64,000 bases of DNA from Antedon mediterranea (GCF_964355755.1 NC_092670.1:10789201-10853200), one strand, 5' to 3'. Positions 24,101 through 33,879 are shown, counted from the stretch's first letter. Notes: generated from the letters alone by a model not told the origin. Program-made: numbers and translations.

Positions 24101-27100
24101 TGCTCGATGGCCGGGATCTTTGCACTTAATTTAAAAAATAAAAGGATCTTATAGCCACCATAATTAGAAAATGGAAATTATAATTTAAAATAGGAAATAA
24201 AAAAAATTATTTTGAGTGTCTCCAGGACCTCAGCCCCACCACCATGGTTGATAAGAAAATTTGGAAAAATACAGCTACTCGATGGCCGGAAATGGCACTT
24301 AATTTGAAATATGAAATTAAAATATATAGACGTGTCTCCATGATCTTAGCCCACCATAGTTCGAAAATGGCAATTATAATTTAAAATAGGAAATCAAAAT
24401 ATATATTAATTGTGTCTCCAGGACCTCATGGTTGGGGCTGAGGTAAGAAAATTTGAAAAAATAGAGCTGCTCAATGGCCGGAAATGGCACTTAATTTCAA
24501 ATATAAAATAAATTTATTAGTACCTCCAGGATCTTAGCCCATGATAGTTTTGAAAGTGCCAATTATAATTTAAAATAGGAAATAAAAATATATATTAAGT
24601 GTTTCCAGGACCTCAGCCCCACCATGGTTGGGGCTGAGGTAAAACAAATTGGAATAATAGAGCTGCTAGATGGCCGGAAATTGCACTTAATTTTAAATAA
24701 AAATGTACAAGAGTCCCTAGGACCTCGCCCCATCATGGTCACTGAGAGGTGAAGAACATTTGGAAATATAGGGTTGCTACGACGATGCAATGGAACATAA
24801 TTTGAAATATGGAAAACAAAATCTCTGGAAGAAATTCTTTTTAAAATTAGAGCTTCTAGTTACCGGAAATTGCCATTTTAAGGGTTGGGGTAGGGGTGTG
24901 GCCGCTTATAATTATGAACTGAAAAAACAAAACCCCTTTCATAATGTGTTTTCGTTCAATTGTCTCTATATCTGGGGATCCAATAACCTGCATGGTCTCT
25001 GAAATAGAGCAACATAATTGGCCAATAGGTAGCCTCTTCGGATTTGTTGTGCTGCCTATATCGCACACACGGTAGTTTTCGAGCAGCCTTCCTATCCGAA
25101 GAGCCGATTAAGTCCGAAACGAAAGGATGGAAGAACTACTATTGTACGGAAAACCCGAACAGATCTGTTTTGTACGATATGATATTGCGTAAGGTGATAT
25201 GTATTAACAAAATATTTTATTTTTGTTCTGTGGTATATTATTTTTTTGGTTGTTCAAAAAACACAAAATTATGCCAGATTATGCTAAAAACGGCTAAATA
25301 ATGCCGCGGCATTATGCCAGATGCCGTGGGCCTCCAAATAATTCCAAAAAGCATAATAATGCCAGAAATGGCAACTATGATCTCAGATGTAGGCTACCGC
25401 GAAACGTAGATTTGATAACATTAGTTTTCACATCGACGCTATTGTTCCACTTTTGTCTTTTACAACGACAAAATTTAGCGTTACCTATCGAAATTTGTGG
25501 ATATCACAGGGTTATTTTCACACACTCGCGCTGTTGTTCAACTGGCTTCCGGGTCCGTCACTTCCGGCAAAATGGCCGTTGGTGGCGCCATTCAATATTA
25601 AATAAAAAAATATTTTAGTGGTTCAACGTATCGTGAACTACTGAAATTAATTTGTTTTAGATATTCAGCTAATTAAAGGCATTTACTTTTCGTGAACTAC
25701 AATTTGTTTTAGTAATTTAACTTTTATTGAAGGCCTTTACTTTTATGTGAACTACAATGTGATTCAACTGAATCATGAACTTCAATTTTTGTTTTAGATA
25801 TTCAAATATCAATTATAAAGGCCTTTACTTTACGTGAAATACAATTTGTTTTAGTAATTTAACTAATTATTTATGCTATTTATTAATCATTTTATCAAAT
25901 TTAGGTGCGATTCAATGTTACTATAGGAGGCCATGCCTACCAGGGAAACACCTTTACTGTTTATCGATTATTTCTGTTGCTTGCTCTATTTATAATTATA
26001 AATGGTGTCTACTACGACCGAAATATAAGTAGGCTACGAAAGTTGTTATTTGATCATTTTGTTCCAAAATTAACAAGATGCTGTTGTCATGATATATTGT
26101 GATACAAATGTTAAAGCCCCGCTCACTGTCACCCACGTTGATAAACTATGCTTTTGGTCTCTTGGTACGGTCACGTTAGAGACTGTTTCAGTTATTGATG
26201 ACCCCTATTAACGGTTTCCTGTGTGTAACGTTCAGATAATATATATAATAATATAATATGTATATTATATGTATACACTGTTCTTTACAATTATATTATT
26301 TGCATCTTACGGTCTTATGATTAATACCAATTGTTGTAATACCAATTGTTGTTTTTACATCATTACAGGGAGAATTAATGTAGGCCTACATTTTGTTTAC
26401 AAATAAATACATCTATGAGTATCTTTTCCCCTTTACGTTCCTAACCACCGATTGCTGTCAAGTGTCCATACATCATTACTGACAGGGGACGTAATCAATC
26501 ATAATTGGTATACATTTCGCATTACCAAACTTATTTTCAGTACAGGTTCAAATCTCACACACATTCGGCGGAAGACCGAATATAATAATTAGCCTATATT
26601 GTTCTCTATTCGTACATTTTTTAACTCTAATTTGCTATATTACCCTGGAAGCGATATTTTTGGCGTACCTAATTTATGGACCACCATGAAACATCACAAA
26701 ATAAACATACATTACTCATCAGGCATATGCATAGGTGTCACCTGGGCTTCAATTTCCAGACACGTTGGTCATGTTTTGGAGGACCATTCGGGTACACCTA
26801 CTAGAGGGTGCACGAGCGAAGCGAGCGAACCCTCTAGTGATAATAATAATAATGATGATAATAATGATAATAATGATAATAACAACAACTAGATTTGAAC
26901 TCGTCACTATGGACGAGTTAGGTTATCCGCAGCGCAAAAGCCACGTACAAGTTATACGTTAGAATATTGAGCACAGAAAAACGATTTTGCCAATGTGACC
27001 TGAAGAAATTAAAATGTTAGTGTGCCCTTTATTTTGTGTCACGTCTAAGACAATTAAAACAAATTAGACGCAAAGTCTAAATCTGACAAACTTTTTTATC

Positions 27101-27454
27101 GAAACATCCGTACATCTAATCAAAAAATTTGTAATTGATGTTTTGTTATGATATACTTATATTACTCACCTTTTCAATGTAACAAAATTCATACGATTTG
27201 TTGTTTTCAATTGTTGCTTTTTCCATTTCCATTCGCTGCCAGCTGATTTGACACACACGATCTTTCTGGTTATAGTTGACCGACAAGCAATAAGATTTGT
27301 CGGAACATTCCAGCAAACAATTTACACGGCTTATATTCTTCAACTCGTAACTCCAACCATCAAGAGCCTGGCCTCGTATAACTGTATAGAATGAATTGCT
27401 CGAAAGAACACTGACGACAAAAGGCAGAAAAAAGACAACCAAAATAGTATACAT
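11946..27454 (-). CDS. FReD gene A: secreted PAN/apple + fibrinogen-related lectin, four exons
   Basis: The model is the spliced exons 27170-27454, 23415-23549, 22731-22992 and 11946-12196, all with GT/AG borders and compatible phases (0, 0, 1), giving 310 aa. Residues 1-19 form a signal peptide (MYTILVVFFLPFVVSVLSS). Residues about 20-95 look like a PAN/apple module with four or more Cys. Residues about 96-310 are one full fibrinogen C-terminal domain. It has the DC...VYCDM first disulfide, GGWTV, FWLGNEQINRIT, DHLD, the Ca-site-like YDRDND, and the NCA...NAC second disulfide near SNLNG. Family knowledge: such proteins (ficolins, tachylectins, FREPs) bind acetylated sugars outside the cell in innate immunity. 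The ligand here is unknown. The upstream ATG at 27538 would hide the signal peptide, so I chose the ATG at 27454. Intron 3 is 10.5 kb because of inserted transposons. Confidence 0.85.
12197..12884. other. Gene A intron 3, part without other features
   Basis: AT-rich intron sequence. GGCTCC and GGGACCACTG near 12690-12712 match 34247-34262 in gene B, which confirms the common origin of the two introns. Confidence 0.6.
12885..13849. repeat. 50-bp minisatellite in gene A, about 19 units
   Basis: Tandem units of exactly 50 bp, starting TGCCTACTACATTAATCATA and ending GACTGCCTCATAAA. The main variant is ATAAT for ATAAA at the unit border, with a few single-base changes (13369 T for C, 13461 G for A). 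The same unit makes the longer array in gene B. Confidence 0.97.
13850..14310. other. Intron segment shared by genes A and B
   Basis: Collinear with 37960-38430 (for example AACATGATCTATTGATAAGA, GCCTGTAAGAAGGAATTGCG and GGTGATCACCTTTGGGC). In gene B the homology then continues straight on to the next exon. In gene A it stops at about 14310 and resumes at about 22395, which marks an 8.1-kb insertion. Confidence 0.8.
14440..15412 (+). mobile_element. Old LINE copy, 5' part (LINE-D)
   Basis: A CR1-like non-LTR fragment. Deduced blocks are VLDIQKAFDTVNHQILLQKL (from 14510), SSGVPQGSILGPLF (14656-14697), YADDTIL (about 14705), SYLGCLLDEDLSGES, a thumb block to 15158 and then RTRSSVNGF (about 15337). 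It has frameshifts and an RT deletion. It stops at about 15412 and its missing C-terminus (KAWNNLPQSIQ) appears at 20021, so another LINE lies inside it. Confidence 0.8.
14505..15370 (+). pseudogene. Reverse transcriptase of LINE-D (broken)
   Basis: RT palm and thumb pieces are spread over all three plus-strand frames. About 60 codons are missing between ...LVHMGID and the region before SSGVPQG. YADD is present but out of frame with its neighbours. The segment 14811-15158 is the longest clean stretch, with the FLGKNNSGLKFLYRH and CHFDYACCSWF thumb motifs. Not functional. Confidence 0.8.
15450..15784 (+). pseudogene. L1-type ORF1 C-terminal domain fragment
   Basis: The reading frame runs from about 15450 through RPIIERAHRDGKSMNGKPRH and IIARFLSYASKIEVM to RFTAGKWR, with a stop at 15784. 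The IERAHR and IIARFL pattern is that of the C-terminal part of L1-like ORF1 proteins, which bind RNA as chaperones for the retrotransposon. The N-terminal coiled coil and most of the RRM are not readable. Its place in front of an ORF2 suggests it is ORF1 of LINE-C, but it could be a separate insert. Confidence 0.65.
16283..16446. repeat. Large near-perfect palindrome (about 75-bp arms)
   Basis: The left arm runs ACAAATAATGAATGTTTTG ... AATGATGAAAGGTTATATCAAC. The right arm is its complement, GTTGATATAACCTTTCATCATT ... AAACATTCATTATTTGT, around a loop of about 13 nt (TCGGCTTTGCCTC). It would fold into one long hairpin. It lies between the ORF1 and ORF2 parts of LINE-C. It may be a foldback insertion. 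Confidence 0.9.
16492..19578 (+). pseudogene. LINE-C ORF2: endonuclease and reverse transcriptase, inactive
   Basis: It starts near ATG 16492 (MDPFDNIDAF), with stops and shifts up to about 16735. The APE-type endonuclease follows: FHLNARSL, FTETFL, GGGVAIYL, then a frameshift near 17000, GDFNINLL, LIDNIFC and SDISDHFPVF. From 17068 to 19224 one clean 718-codon frame covers the rest of the endonuclease, the linker and the RT (NYRPISLLPCFSKLIEK, FLDLSEAFDTINHDIL, CGVPQGSILGPLLFLIFVND). At 18718 the expected FADD box reads FA-FFSHP, so the two catalytic Asp are lost by an in-frame deletion. An in-frame TGA at 19222 precedes the last 118 codons (YIGPKLWTSL). The copy cannot move by itself. Confidence 0.88.
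20021..20358 (+). mobile_element. Old LINE copy, 3' part (LINE-D)
   Basis: It resumes with KAWNNLPQSIQ ... LKKNVK and a stop at 20094, followed by a 3' UTR and the tail AATAAATTCAAATCAAATCA. This is the C-terminus missing from the copy that breaks off at 15412. Confidence 0.75.
20827..20896 (+). mobile_element. Tiny poly(A)-tailed retro-insert
   Basis: Relative to the sister copy at 54434-54446, about 70-80 bp are added here, ending in AATAAATAAATATAT and about 22 A. It looks like a very short target-primed retrotransposition product. The source element is not identified. Confidence 0.5.
21051..21082. repeat. Short inverted repeat GTTTAACCATG / CATGGTTTAAC
   Basis: Eleven-base arms around CTTGCATACCTC, starting at about 21038. 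A related CATGGAGGTATA hairpin is in the Mutator-like element at about 44877-44906. Confidence 0.5.
21890..22390. other. Gene A intron 3, no feature seen
   Basis: AT-rich and non-coding. Homology to the gene B intron starts again at about 22395. Confidence 0.55.
22731..22992 (-). CDS. Gene A exon 3 (FReD middle)
   Basis: 262 nt between the acceptor TTATCAG/GTG and the donor CTGCAG/GTTAGT. It encodes VIQRRQDGSVDFYRNW, then EGFGNVNTEFWLGNEQINRI and DHLD ... NYTLTISGYTGTAG. This is the core beta-sheet of the fibrinogen domain. Confidence 0.9.
23415..23549 (-). CDS. Gene A exon 2 (FReD N-terminus)
   Basis: 135 nt with acceptor TTATAG and donor GTACGT. It encodes RFMRDCGDILQ, PSADSGEYVIQPGDGG and VYCDMREDGGWT, the classic start of the fibrinogen C-terminal domain with its first Cys pair. 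Too short to stand out as a long open frame. Confidence 0.9.
24080..24790. repeat. Diverged tandem repeat, about 190-bp units
   Basis: The mark GCTGCTCGATGGCCGG recurs with small changes near 24095, 24275, 24465 and 24664. Each unit also holds CACTTAATTT, TATAATTTAAAATAGGAAAT and CCAGGACCTCAGCCCC. Four units, in intron 1 of gene A. Confidence 0.75.
24800..26580. other. Gene A intron 1, no gene recognised
   Basis: Several short frames, none with a recognisable motif. GCGCCACCAACGG at about 23846 and its complement CCGTTGGTGGCGCC at about 25575 could be the two ends of an old element of about 1.7 kb. The words AATAATGCCAGA also occur near both ends. Confidence 0.35.
26665..26760. repeat. Diverged copy of the Mutator-like TIR
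   Basis: GACCACCATGAAACATCACA and the following bases resemble GACCCCCTCATGAAACGTCA in the terminal repeat at 44220. Only one end is visible. Confidence 0.45.
26799..26837 (+). mobile_element. Helitron-like 3' end hairpin (second subfamily)
   Basis: CTAGAGGGTGCACGAGCG paired with GCGAGCGAACCCTCTAG, ending in CTAG before T. It has the same architecture as 21838-21880 with different outer stem bases. A (GAT/AAT)n run follows directly (26838-26880). The 5' end of the element was not found. Confidence 0.5.
26838..26882. repeat. (AAT/GAT)n microsatellite
   Basis: Trinucleotide tract GATAATAATAATAATGATG and so on, directly downstream of the hairpin terminus. Confidence 0.9.
27170..27454 (-). CDS. 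Gene A exon 1 (signal peptide + PAN/apple-like)
   Basis: 285 nt, exactly 95 codons, from ATG 27454 to the donor GAAAAG/GTGAGT. It starts with a hydrophobic leader, then NSFYTVIRGQALDGWSYELK, a CLLEC pair, CLSVNY and FCYIEK. The Cys spacing and the SVNY block suggest a PAN/apple fold. That fold usually binds proteins or sugars. Confidence 0.8.
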
Positions 27455-28640
27455 TGTGACGTTTTTAGAAATACGTAATAACCGTACCAATGAAACCAAT
27501 TTGCCTTCAAATGCATGTACGCTGTATTGTAGTAACAAGGAACTATATTTTCATCTAATATATATGATGTTCCATCTAAGTAGAGTTCTGTCTGCACCAA
27601 TCAAATAGTAATAATATTACACGATTTACATAATAATAAGAGAAAATAACCAATAAGTGCGCCTGGTAAGTTATTACCAAAACAACCAGGCCCAATCACA
27701 ACGCAACAATTTGGTCAAAGGTTAAAAATTATTGCATTTATTCGATAATTATCTGATTTGAATGAGATAATTATCGGATAATTTTGTTTTATAGAATCGG
27801 TTTATCGGTTAATTTTTATTAAACTACTAAAAATCTGTAGGCTATTTTATGTATTGTGTTTGATAGTAATTTCTGCTAAAAATAGAAAATGGTCAAGAAA
27901 CAAAAAATTAAGCCCCTTTGTAATTTAGACCAACAAATAGTCAAATTATTCAACCGTTTATTTTGTCTTTTTATAAGTGAAAACTGTATATAATGTTTTT
28001 CTTTTTTATCTGACAAAGTGATTAACTTTTTTAAAACAACAAAATGGCCTCCCAAGTCTAATGTTATTAATCTTAATTTTGTATGTTCTTGGTGGCACAG
28101 TAAACCTATGTACTGACTAAATTACATTACTTCATGTTTAATACAGACATTTTGCATTCATTAATTGCATTCTTTAATACATGGATTAATAATTAGAAGT
28201 TTTTTTTTAATACAATTATTATTCTTTTGTATTTGTGGTGATTTTCCCATTAGGTTTAAGAACTGATGTAAAAATATGTTTCTTCTTGGCGACTTCAAAC
28301 AATATGGTTTAAGACACATAGCGGATTGATTTACATGATATAAAAAGTAAGATCTGCTTGATTACCCTTATTAATAATTATTCTGATAAATTTTGAAACG
28401 TGAACAATCAAATTAATTACCATTTCATAAATGCCGACTCTTTCAATAACCCGAACGTAAATTAAAATCGGTGAGTGGTCAGATTTATTCATTTTTGTAG
28501 ATATAATAATATCTGTATTTGTATAGGTTTTTTTTGGTTTATACGCATGTTACTATGTGACGACCATTTATTAATGTGATTTTCAGCAATTTGCATTTTG
28601 CTATTATGGTTTCTAGACATGAGTTCTTAGAGAATAGTTG
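27455..28640. other. Upstream region of gene A, no gene seen
   Basis: A CCAAT-type word (TTTGATTGG on the minus strand, about 27592-27604) could be part of the gene A promoter, but no clear TATA box or initiator is seen. An inverted repeat CGATAATTATCT / AGATAATTATCG lies at about 27741-27776. Confidence 0.35.
27741..27776. repeat. Inverted repeat CGATAATTATCT / AGATAATTATCG
   Basis: Twelve-base perfect arms with a spacer of about 10 bases, about 290 bp upstream of the gene A start codon. It could be a protein-binding palindrome or a chance AT-rich hairpin. Confidence 0.6.
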
Positions 28641-28649
28641 TGACATCTA

Positions 28650-29200
28650 TATATTTAACTGGTAGGTCATAGTCTAAAGGCCAACGAGGCCTGACAAATG
28701 TCCTCGTCGGGATTCAGCAGCACCATCGAGTCGAGTAGTCGGGATATAAAAAGGATCTGGCCTAACCAAGATCTTGTGAGTTGCCACCATTTGAGGAGAG
28801 GCATGATGTAAAGTGGGTACCCATTTTGGTCTGATGCAATCTGTCATAAATGCTTAAATCAACGTCCAGTTTCTAAGCTTCTCTATGATAGGTGTAAGAT
28901 CATAGGCATTTCTATAGTCAATCAAGAGCATCATGAGTTTCTAAACCTTAAAAGAATTTAGTTACTACTTTTCCCCATTCTATCCATTTTACTCGAGCTC
29001 TAATTTGTGCTCCCTTTGCTTAAGATGTATATATTTGGTTTAATTCATCCATCTTGTTATTTAATAACTGTTCAGTCTTTTCGTCATAAGCACCGTCTTG
29101 CTTACTCCTTTAATCAATATGTTTTCTTCTCTTTATCTTTTTAGATTTTTTTATTTACTCCTTATTTGCATGAGAATTCTAATTTTTTAGTCTAATTTTC
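28650..29200 (-). mobile_element. L1-like LINE remnant
   Basis: The minus strand between about 29100 and 28960 reads EQLLNNKMDELNQIYTS, stop, then AKGAQIRARVKWIEWG. This is the conserved pre-RT block of L1/Tx1-type ORF2 (KGAQIRSR...W...GE). Downstream text to 28650 keeps an open but unrecognised frame (WVPTLHHASPQMVATHKI). Strongly decayed. Confidence 0.55.
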
Positions 29201-29539
29201 AGGTATTCCCATAGACGATTTGGTTTCATTTTGTTTTTATTATAACAAAAAAAATTATCAATAGTATAATAAATTAAATAAAATCTAAAACATTACACTA
29301 GATCAGCATTCTGCAAACATTTTATTTCGCGGCCTAAAATCTGGTTCTCGGGGGCCAAACCTCGACCCATCTACCCAGCTGGACCAACGTAATTAATAGT
29401 CTGTCACTGCGGCCTATAGTTTGCGGAACGTCGCACTAGATATCAACCGGTAATATAACCGTCTATATAGACCTATGTATTTTTACGTCTCGATTTTTTT
29501 GACAATACTCTCCAAATATCATTGAGCTTGAATTTATTA

Positions 29540-30010
29540 TTACATGTGATTACAAGTGATATCCTCTGTCAACGATTTAAATAATTTGATAGAGACAAAT
29601 TGTTTCTGCCATCCAACTAGCTCAAGAAGCAAATGCTTAAAGGAGCGCCTTAAATACCATAATTTTCGCAGTTTCTTTTTAGAATAAAATGGTTAATTAC
29701 ATCAAACAGATCAATAGTTAATTTCTCTATCAAATAATTATTTGATATATACACCAATATAGATGAGCTTTCATGCTAATATATGTTCAATAAAAGTAAT
29801 ATTATTGAGAAGACAGCATGAGCAGTTGAGTGACCTTTGCGAAATCCATATTGGTGATACTAAGAATATTTAACTTAGCTGTCAAATAATCATAAAGTTG
29901 GGAATGCATAATTTAGTAAAGTAAGGAAATTGGTCTATAATTTTTAGTGGTATAACTTCAATTCATTCAAATTTTCCAGAAGTTGTTGCGTAATAGGCAT
30001 GAGTTCCTAG
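29540..30010 (-). mobile_element. LINE reverse-transcriptase remnant
   Basis: On the minus strand NYRPISLL (about 29940), the QYGFRKGHSTAHA equivalent (29820-29860), LIDLFDVINHFIL (about 29690) and FVSIKLFKSLTEDITC (about 29560) follow one another in RT order, with shifts and stops between them. It is a CR1-like element without its other parts. Confidence 0.65.
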
Positions 30011-30518
30011 GGACAACTTCACCAAGCGCGCCGGGTTGACATACTATTTCAATCTTTAATCGGGCCGGCATTAATGAGAGCAAAAAAAAATACCGGCCCA
30101 AGTACCACATTTAGTAAGAGAACTGTATGCCGGCAAAAATGGTTTTCATAATACTCGTTCACTGAGAATGCTGCAGATGTAATGATAGGAACGCCAACAT
30201 AAAATCAATAGCACATAGATAATAACATAATTATCCACATCCTAAATATCGATTTAGGGATTATTATACTTCTTTTATGTATATACAGTAATTTTACAAT
30301 TAAGTTGAAGTAAAGAAAAAAATTCAGACAGAAATAGTACTACTTACATCAGTACATTAGAACCATTATTAACGGGAGACCAATAATGTGTCCCTTTAAT
30401 AGAGGTGTTCCAAAGCAGTGTTCTACTGTATATAACTAAGACATTTTTTGAGCAATATCTTTGCAATGATATTTAAATTGAAAATTCCTTCTTATAGTTA
30501 ATTTTTAACTTTTTTCAG

Positions 30519-30592
30519 GGAGAAGGAACACGATCTTGAAAGAAGATTTGAAATGCTAAATAGAGAGTTGCGTAATATGATGTCAATTGAAG
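30519..30592 (+). pseudogene. Orphan exon resembling the bMERB domain (EHBP1/MICAL type)
   Basis: A 74-nt block between TTTTTTCAG and a GT donor. It encodes EKEHDLERRFEMLNRELRNM followed by MSIE. From memory this resembles the start of the bMERB coiled coil of EHBP1/MICAL-family proteins, which binds Rab GTPases. The rest of that domain was not found on either side. Its phase fits the exon at 31371, which would add a hydrophobic, non-bMERB tail. Probably a duplicated, stranded exon; a live lineage-specific gene is possible. Confidence 0.5.
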
Positions 30593-30604
30593 GTATCCAA
30601 CAAA

Positions 30605-30785
30605 TTCTCTTTCATTCATTTCAATCTTTCATTCAATCATTCATTCAATCTTTCATTCAATCTTTCATTTAATGTTTTATTCTATCTTTCATTCAATCAT
30701 TCATTTAATGTTTCATTCAATGTTTCATTCAATCTTTCATTATCTTTCATTCAATCATTCTTTCAATCTTTCATTTAATGTTTCA
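30605..30785. repeat. (TTTCATTCAATC)n-like tandem repeat
   Basis: About 15 units of TTTCATTCAATC or ATTCATTCAATC with TTTAATG variants, starting just after the donor of the bMERB-like exon. Confidence 0.9.
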
Positions 30786-31370
30786 ATTGAATAGTACCAA
30801 AAATAGTATAATAATGGCAATGCTAACCCTATAAAGCTCTAGAGCTTGTTTCCATAAGGGGTCCCAACATAAAACAAACAGACATCAACAATTATTTTTA
30901 TTGCTTTAAGGTATGTTTTATTGATTTGATGAGAATTTTTTTAATATAAATAATATAATTTTTTAGATTTAGAATACCTTGTGTGTTGTAATTATGATTG
31001 AATAAATTACACTTAACATTGAGATATGATGATGTTATTATATTGTGTAATTTATTTATTATATTGAGCCCGTAATTTGTGGAAATACAACACTATTAAC
31101 TTTGAGGCTTAACATGTGCATAAGGTTTATTTAAAAATTGTGAAAGTATTAACAATTCTATTAAGATTCAGTTACTGTAAAATAATAATAAGTGACTAAT
31201 ACAGAAATTGAATCTAATAATAGCATATTTAAAGTACTAATTTGACTGTTGTATTGTAAAGACAATGTGTAAATTCCTTACATTTTCACCTTAAAATGGT
31301 TGACCGGTAAAATTATTAAAAAATAGAAGTTTAATTTCATATTGTTCTTTGTTCTTCATTGTTCTTTTAG

Positions 31371-32085
31371 GCTTGAAGCTGTTCATTGCGGGTGTCTTCC
31401 ATTTTGTCCTAACCAGCTGGTTTATCCTGAAATATTTCCAAGTAAGTTATAATAAGTTCTCAACTTAATATATAATAATTTTAGTAGTCTATTTTGTTTC
31501 TTCATAAGTCAATTTGTGCTGTGTTTTGACAATTGTACGATCATGGAAAACCCTTTTTGTGTAAGTTTAACTTATGTCATTTGAAGTGTACAGTATATCA
31601 TTGATTTGTGTAGTTTATTCTATTTCCATGTGACAAAATGGCAGCACTTCAAAAGTAATTTAATATTCCAATATTCTCCTTTATTATATTATATGGTGAT
31701 GATATTGTTTAATAAATTTAAACAATGTTTGTTTACTTTTGTTAGCGTTACATGTTTAAAACACTTTTGTATCTCATTCCTTTATCATTTATTGTATTTG
31801 TATATATATTTTTTTTATTTTGGAATAAAATTGTTTATGATTGATTGATTGAAAATAATTTATTATTGTCCCACACCAAATTAACCCTTTTAATCTCTTT
31901 TAGAAGAATGTTTATACAATACAGAACAGCAGTTATTTAAACATCTACGACGATTCTGCAGAACACCAAATAGTGTACGTAACTATGACAGAAGTACCTG
32001 TACACTGAATGAAATCACGGCAAAACGTAGCTGGACATCTATCAAGCAACAATATCTAACACTGCTTTCAAGTCAAGAATCATAA
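31371..32085 (+). CDS. Unidentified two-exon coding segment (partial)
   Basis: The exons are 31371-31441 (acceptor TTTTAG, donor GTAAGT) and 31904-32085 (acceptor TCTTTTAG). In one phase they join to at least 82 codons ending in a stop: [20 protein letters not shown], then [18 protein letters not shown] and so on to LLSSQES. A second phase also stays open through exon 1 and 35 codons of exon 2, giving a hydrophobic [19 protein letters not shown]. That phase is the one compatible with the bMERB-like exon at 30519. I recognise neither product. Copies of parts of this locus sit in the TIR elements at 6961 and 8765, which argues that it was a real transcription unit or itself part of a mobile element. 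Confidence 0.35.
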
Positions 32086-32599
32086 TGGTGTATCACAATT
32101 TTCAAGATACATAATTGGCTTGAATGGTAAATCATGATAATATTTATAATACAAATTTAGTTGAAATGCGCTGATACTGCGATATGAATGTAAAACATAC
32201 GTTATGTTCATATTATTGTATGATGCTTTGAAACCTAAGTTTTACCTAAATGTAAATTTGATTAAATTGAGCTATTCAACATTTTGATTACTTGAATTCT
32301 GCCATATAGCCAATAACTGCTCGACTAGGCAGAAAACCATGTTAAATGGCTTTAAAATAGCTCACATTTAAATTTCTAAATGCTCCAGCATGTCAGTGAA
32401 TAACTTTTATATTAAGTGTGAGAGACGATGAGACGATTATTTACATGTGGAAAAATATCCAGTTGTCAAAGTGTTTGCAAATGGCTGGTTGGAGATATAA
32501 ATTTGTTTTACAAGGGTAACTCTGTACTAGAGCTACAGTGCAGATGACTTATAATATAATAGAGGCATTCTTAAAAACAATACAAAACTAAACAAAATG

Positions 32600-33480
32600 C
32601 CTACTACATTCAAACAAATTACAAGCAGATTCATAAAAGTTAAAATTCACACAAAAACAATTTAGAACAATTAAAACTCATCGAAATATAAAACTTTAAA
32701 ATATAAAAAAATATGAAATTCTTCATAAAAATAAAATTTTGCATAAATTTTGGTAAATTTTCAAACAATTAAAATGATGTTTCTGGTGTTCTCTTCATCA
32801 CTGCCCTCTTGTAACTGTACTTTCTCTTGTTGCCTTATGCTGTTATTGGAGCATCTAGGTGCTAGGTCAAACCCATTTAGTTTGAAAATGTATAGCAAAG
32901 TAATGTTTTTTTACACTAATACATTCAAAACTTTAGATTAATATCTTAAATTTCGTAGTAGTTTATTTGCTCTTTAATGTTTATATACTTTCACTTTACC
33001 TTGGAAAATACATAAACATAAGATTGAATTTAAAAACTTCAGAAAATATCCATTGAAAGTACTCCTAAAATTAGATTAAAAAATACTAATTATTATTAAT
33101 GAAAATATAGGAAATACTGATTTATAATTATATATCAATTTGATTTTATTAATTAAAAACAATAATAATAATTAATGTTACTATTATGCATGTATTTAGT
33201 ATAGTTTTAAATAATTAAATTAAATTTTTTTACTTGGTATAATATTTAAAAATGATTAATAATAAAACATTCATTGTTACTATTATAATTTAAAATACAG
33301 AATAAAAAATTCCATAGAATAAATTTTAAACAAATCACAGTTGATATAACAATATATTTAATTGTTAATGTTATAACATTTGGATTATTATAATAAAATA
33401 ATTATTTAATGATAAGGCAAAATGATATTTAAAAGAAACAAAGAGGAATCTAAATTATTAAATAATTACAGATTCTGATT
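32600..33480. other. Downstream flank of gene B, duplicate of 10960-11700
   Basis: Collinear with the region behind gene A (ACAAGCAGATTCATAA, CTAATACATTCAAA, TTACCTTGGAAAATACAT, ATTCATTGTTACTAT). It defines one side of the segmental duplication. No gene seen. Confidence 0.75.
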
Positions 33481-33482
33481 TG

Positions 33483-33612
33483 TTATGGTGCTCTTTTAAC
33501 CATCATCACTGTTGTCTTAAAAGATCAAAATAGCGATCCCAGTTGATGCCATTGTAATCAACTGTACCTGGTGTAAGGTAAAGCCTGTTCAGGTTTGAAT
33601 TATGACAACTCT
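33483..33612 (-). pseudogene. Degenerate copy of the FReD last exon behind gene B
   Basis: The minus strand encodes SCHNSNLNRLYLTPGT, then YNGINWDRYFDLLRQQ-stop. One frame away the end TVMMVKRAP-stop is intact. So it is a partial copy of exon 4 with a one-base shift, in the same place as the duplicates behind gene A. Confidence 0.7.
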
Positions 33613-33613
33613 C

Positions 33614-33879
33614 TTATGGGGCTCTTTTAACCATCATCACTGTCTTCTTGAGACTGTTGTAATTATTATGGAAATTCCACCAGCTGGTGCCTGTCAAACC
33701 CTCTGTACCTGGTGTAAGGTAAAGGCCATTCAGGTTTGAATGATGACAGCTATTGTACCACCAAGCACCTTTGTTATACTCAGCACAGTTAGTACCGATC
33801 CCGCTACAACTTCTCTTATCATTGTCTCTATCATACGTTGAAAATTGTTGACCATTGTGGCGTGATGTCAAAGAATCAC
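33614..33879 (-). CDS. Gene B exon 4 (FReD C-terminus)
   Basis: Acceptor TTTAG/GTGATTCTTTG as in gene A. It encodes GDSLTSRHNGQQFSTYDRDN, the RSCSGIG insertion, NCAEYNKGAWWYNSCHHSNL, LYLTPGT, GTSWWNF and MMVKRAP. Confidence 0.88.

Noticed and set aside
27455-27538. Upstream ATG at 27538 as the start of gene A
   Set aside because: It adds 28 residues before a typical signal peptide. The ATG at 27454 puts the hydrophobic leader at the N-terminus.
30587-30778. 63-codon frame of Phe/Asn/Ser repeats
   Set aside because: It is the translation of the TTTCATTCAATC tandem repeat.
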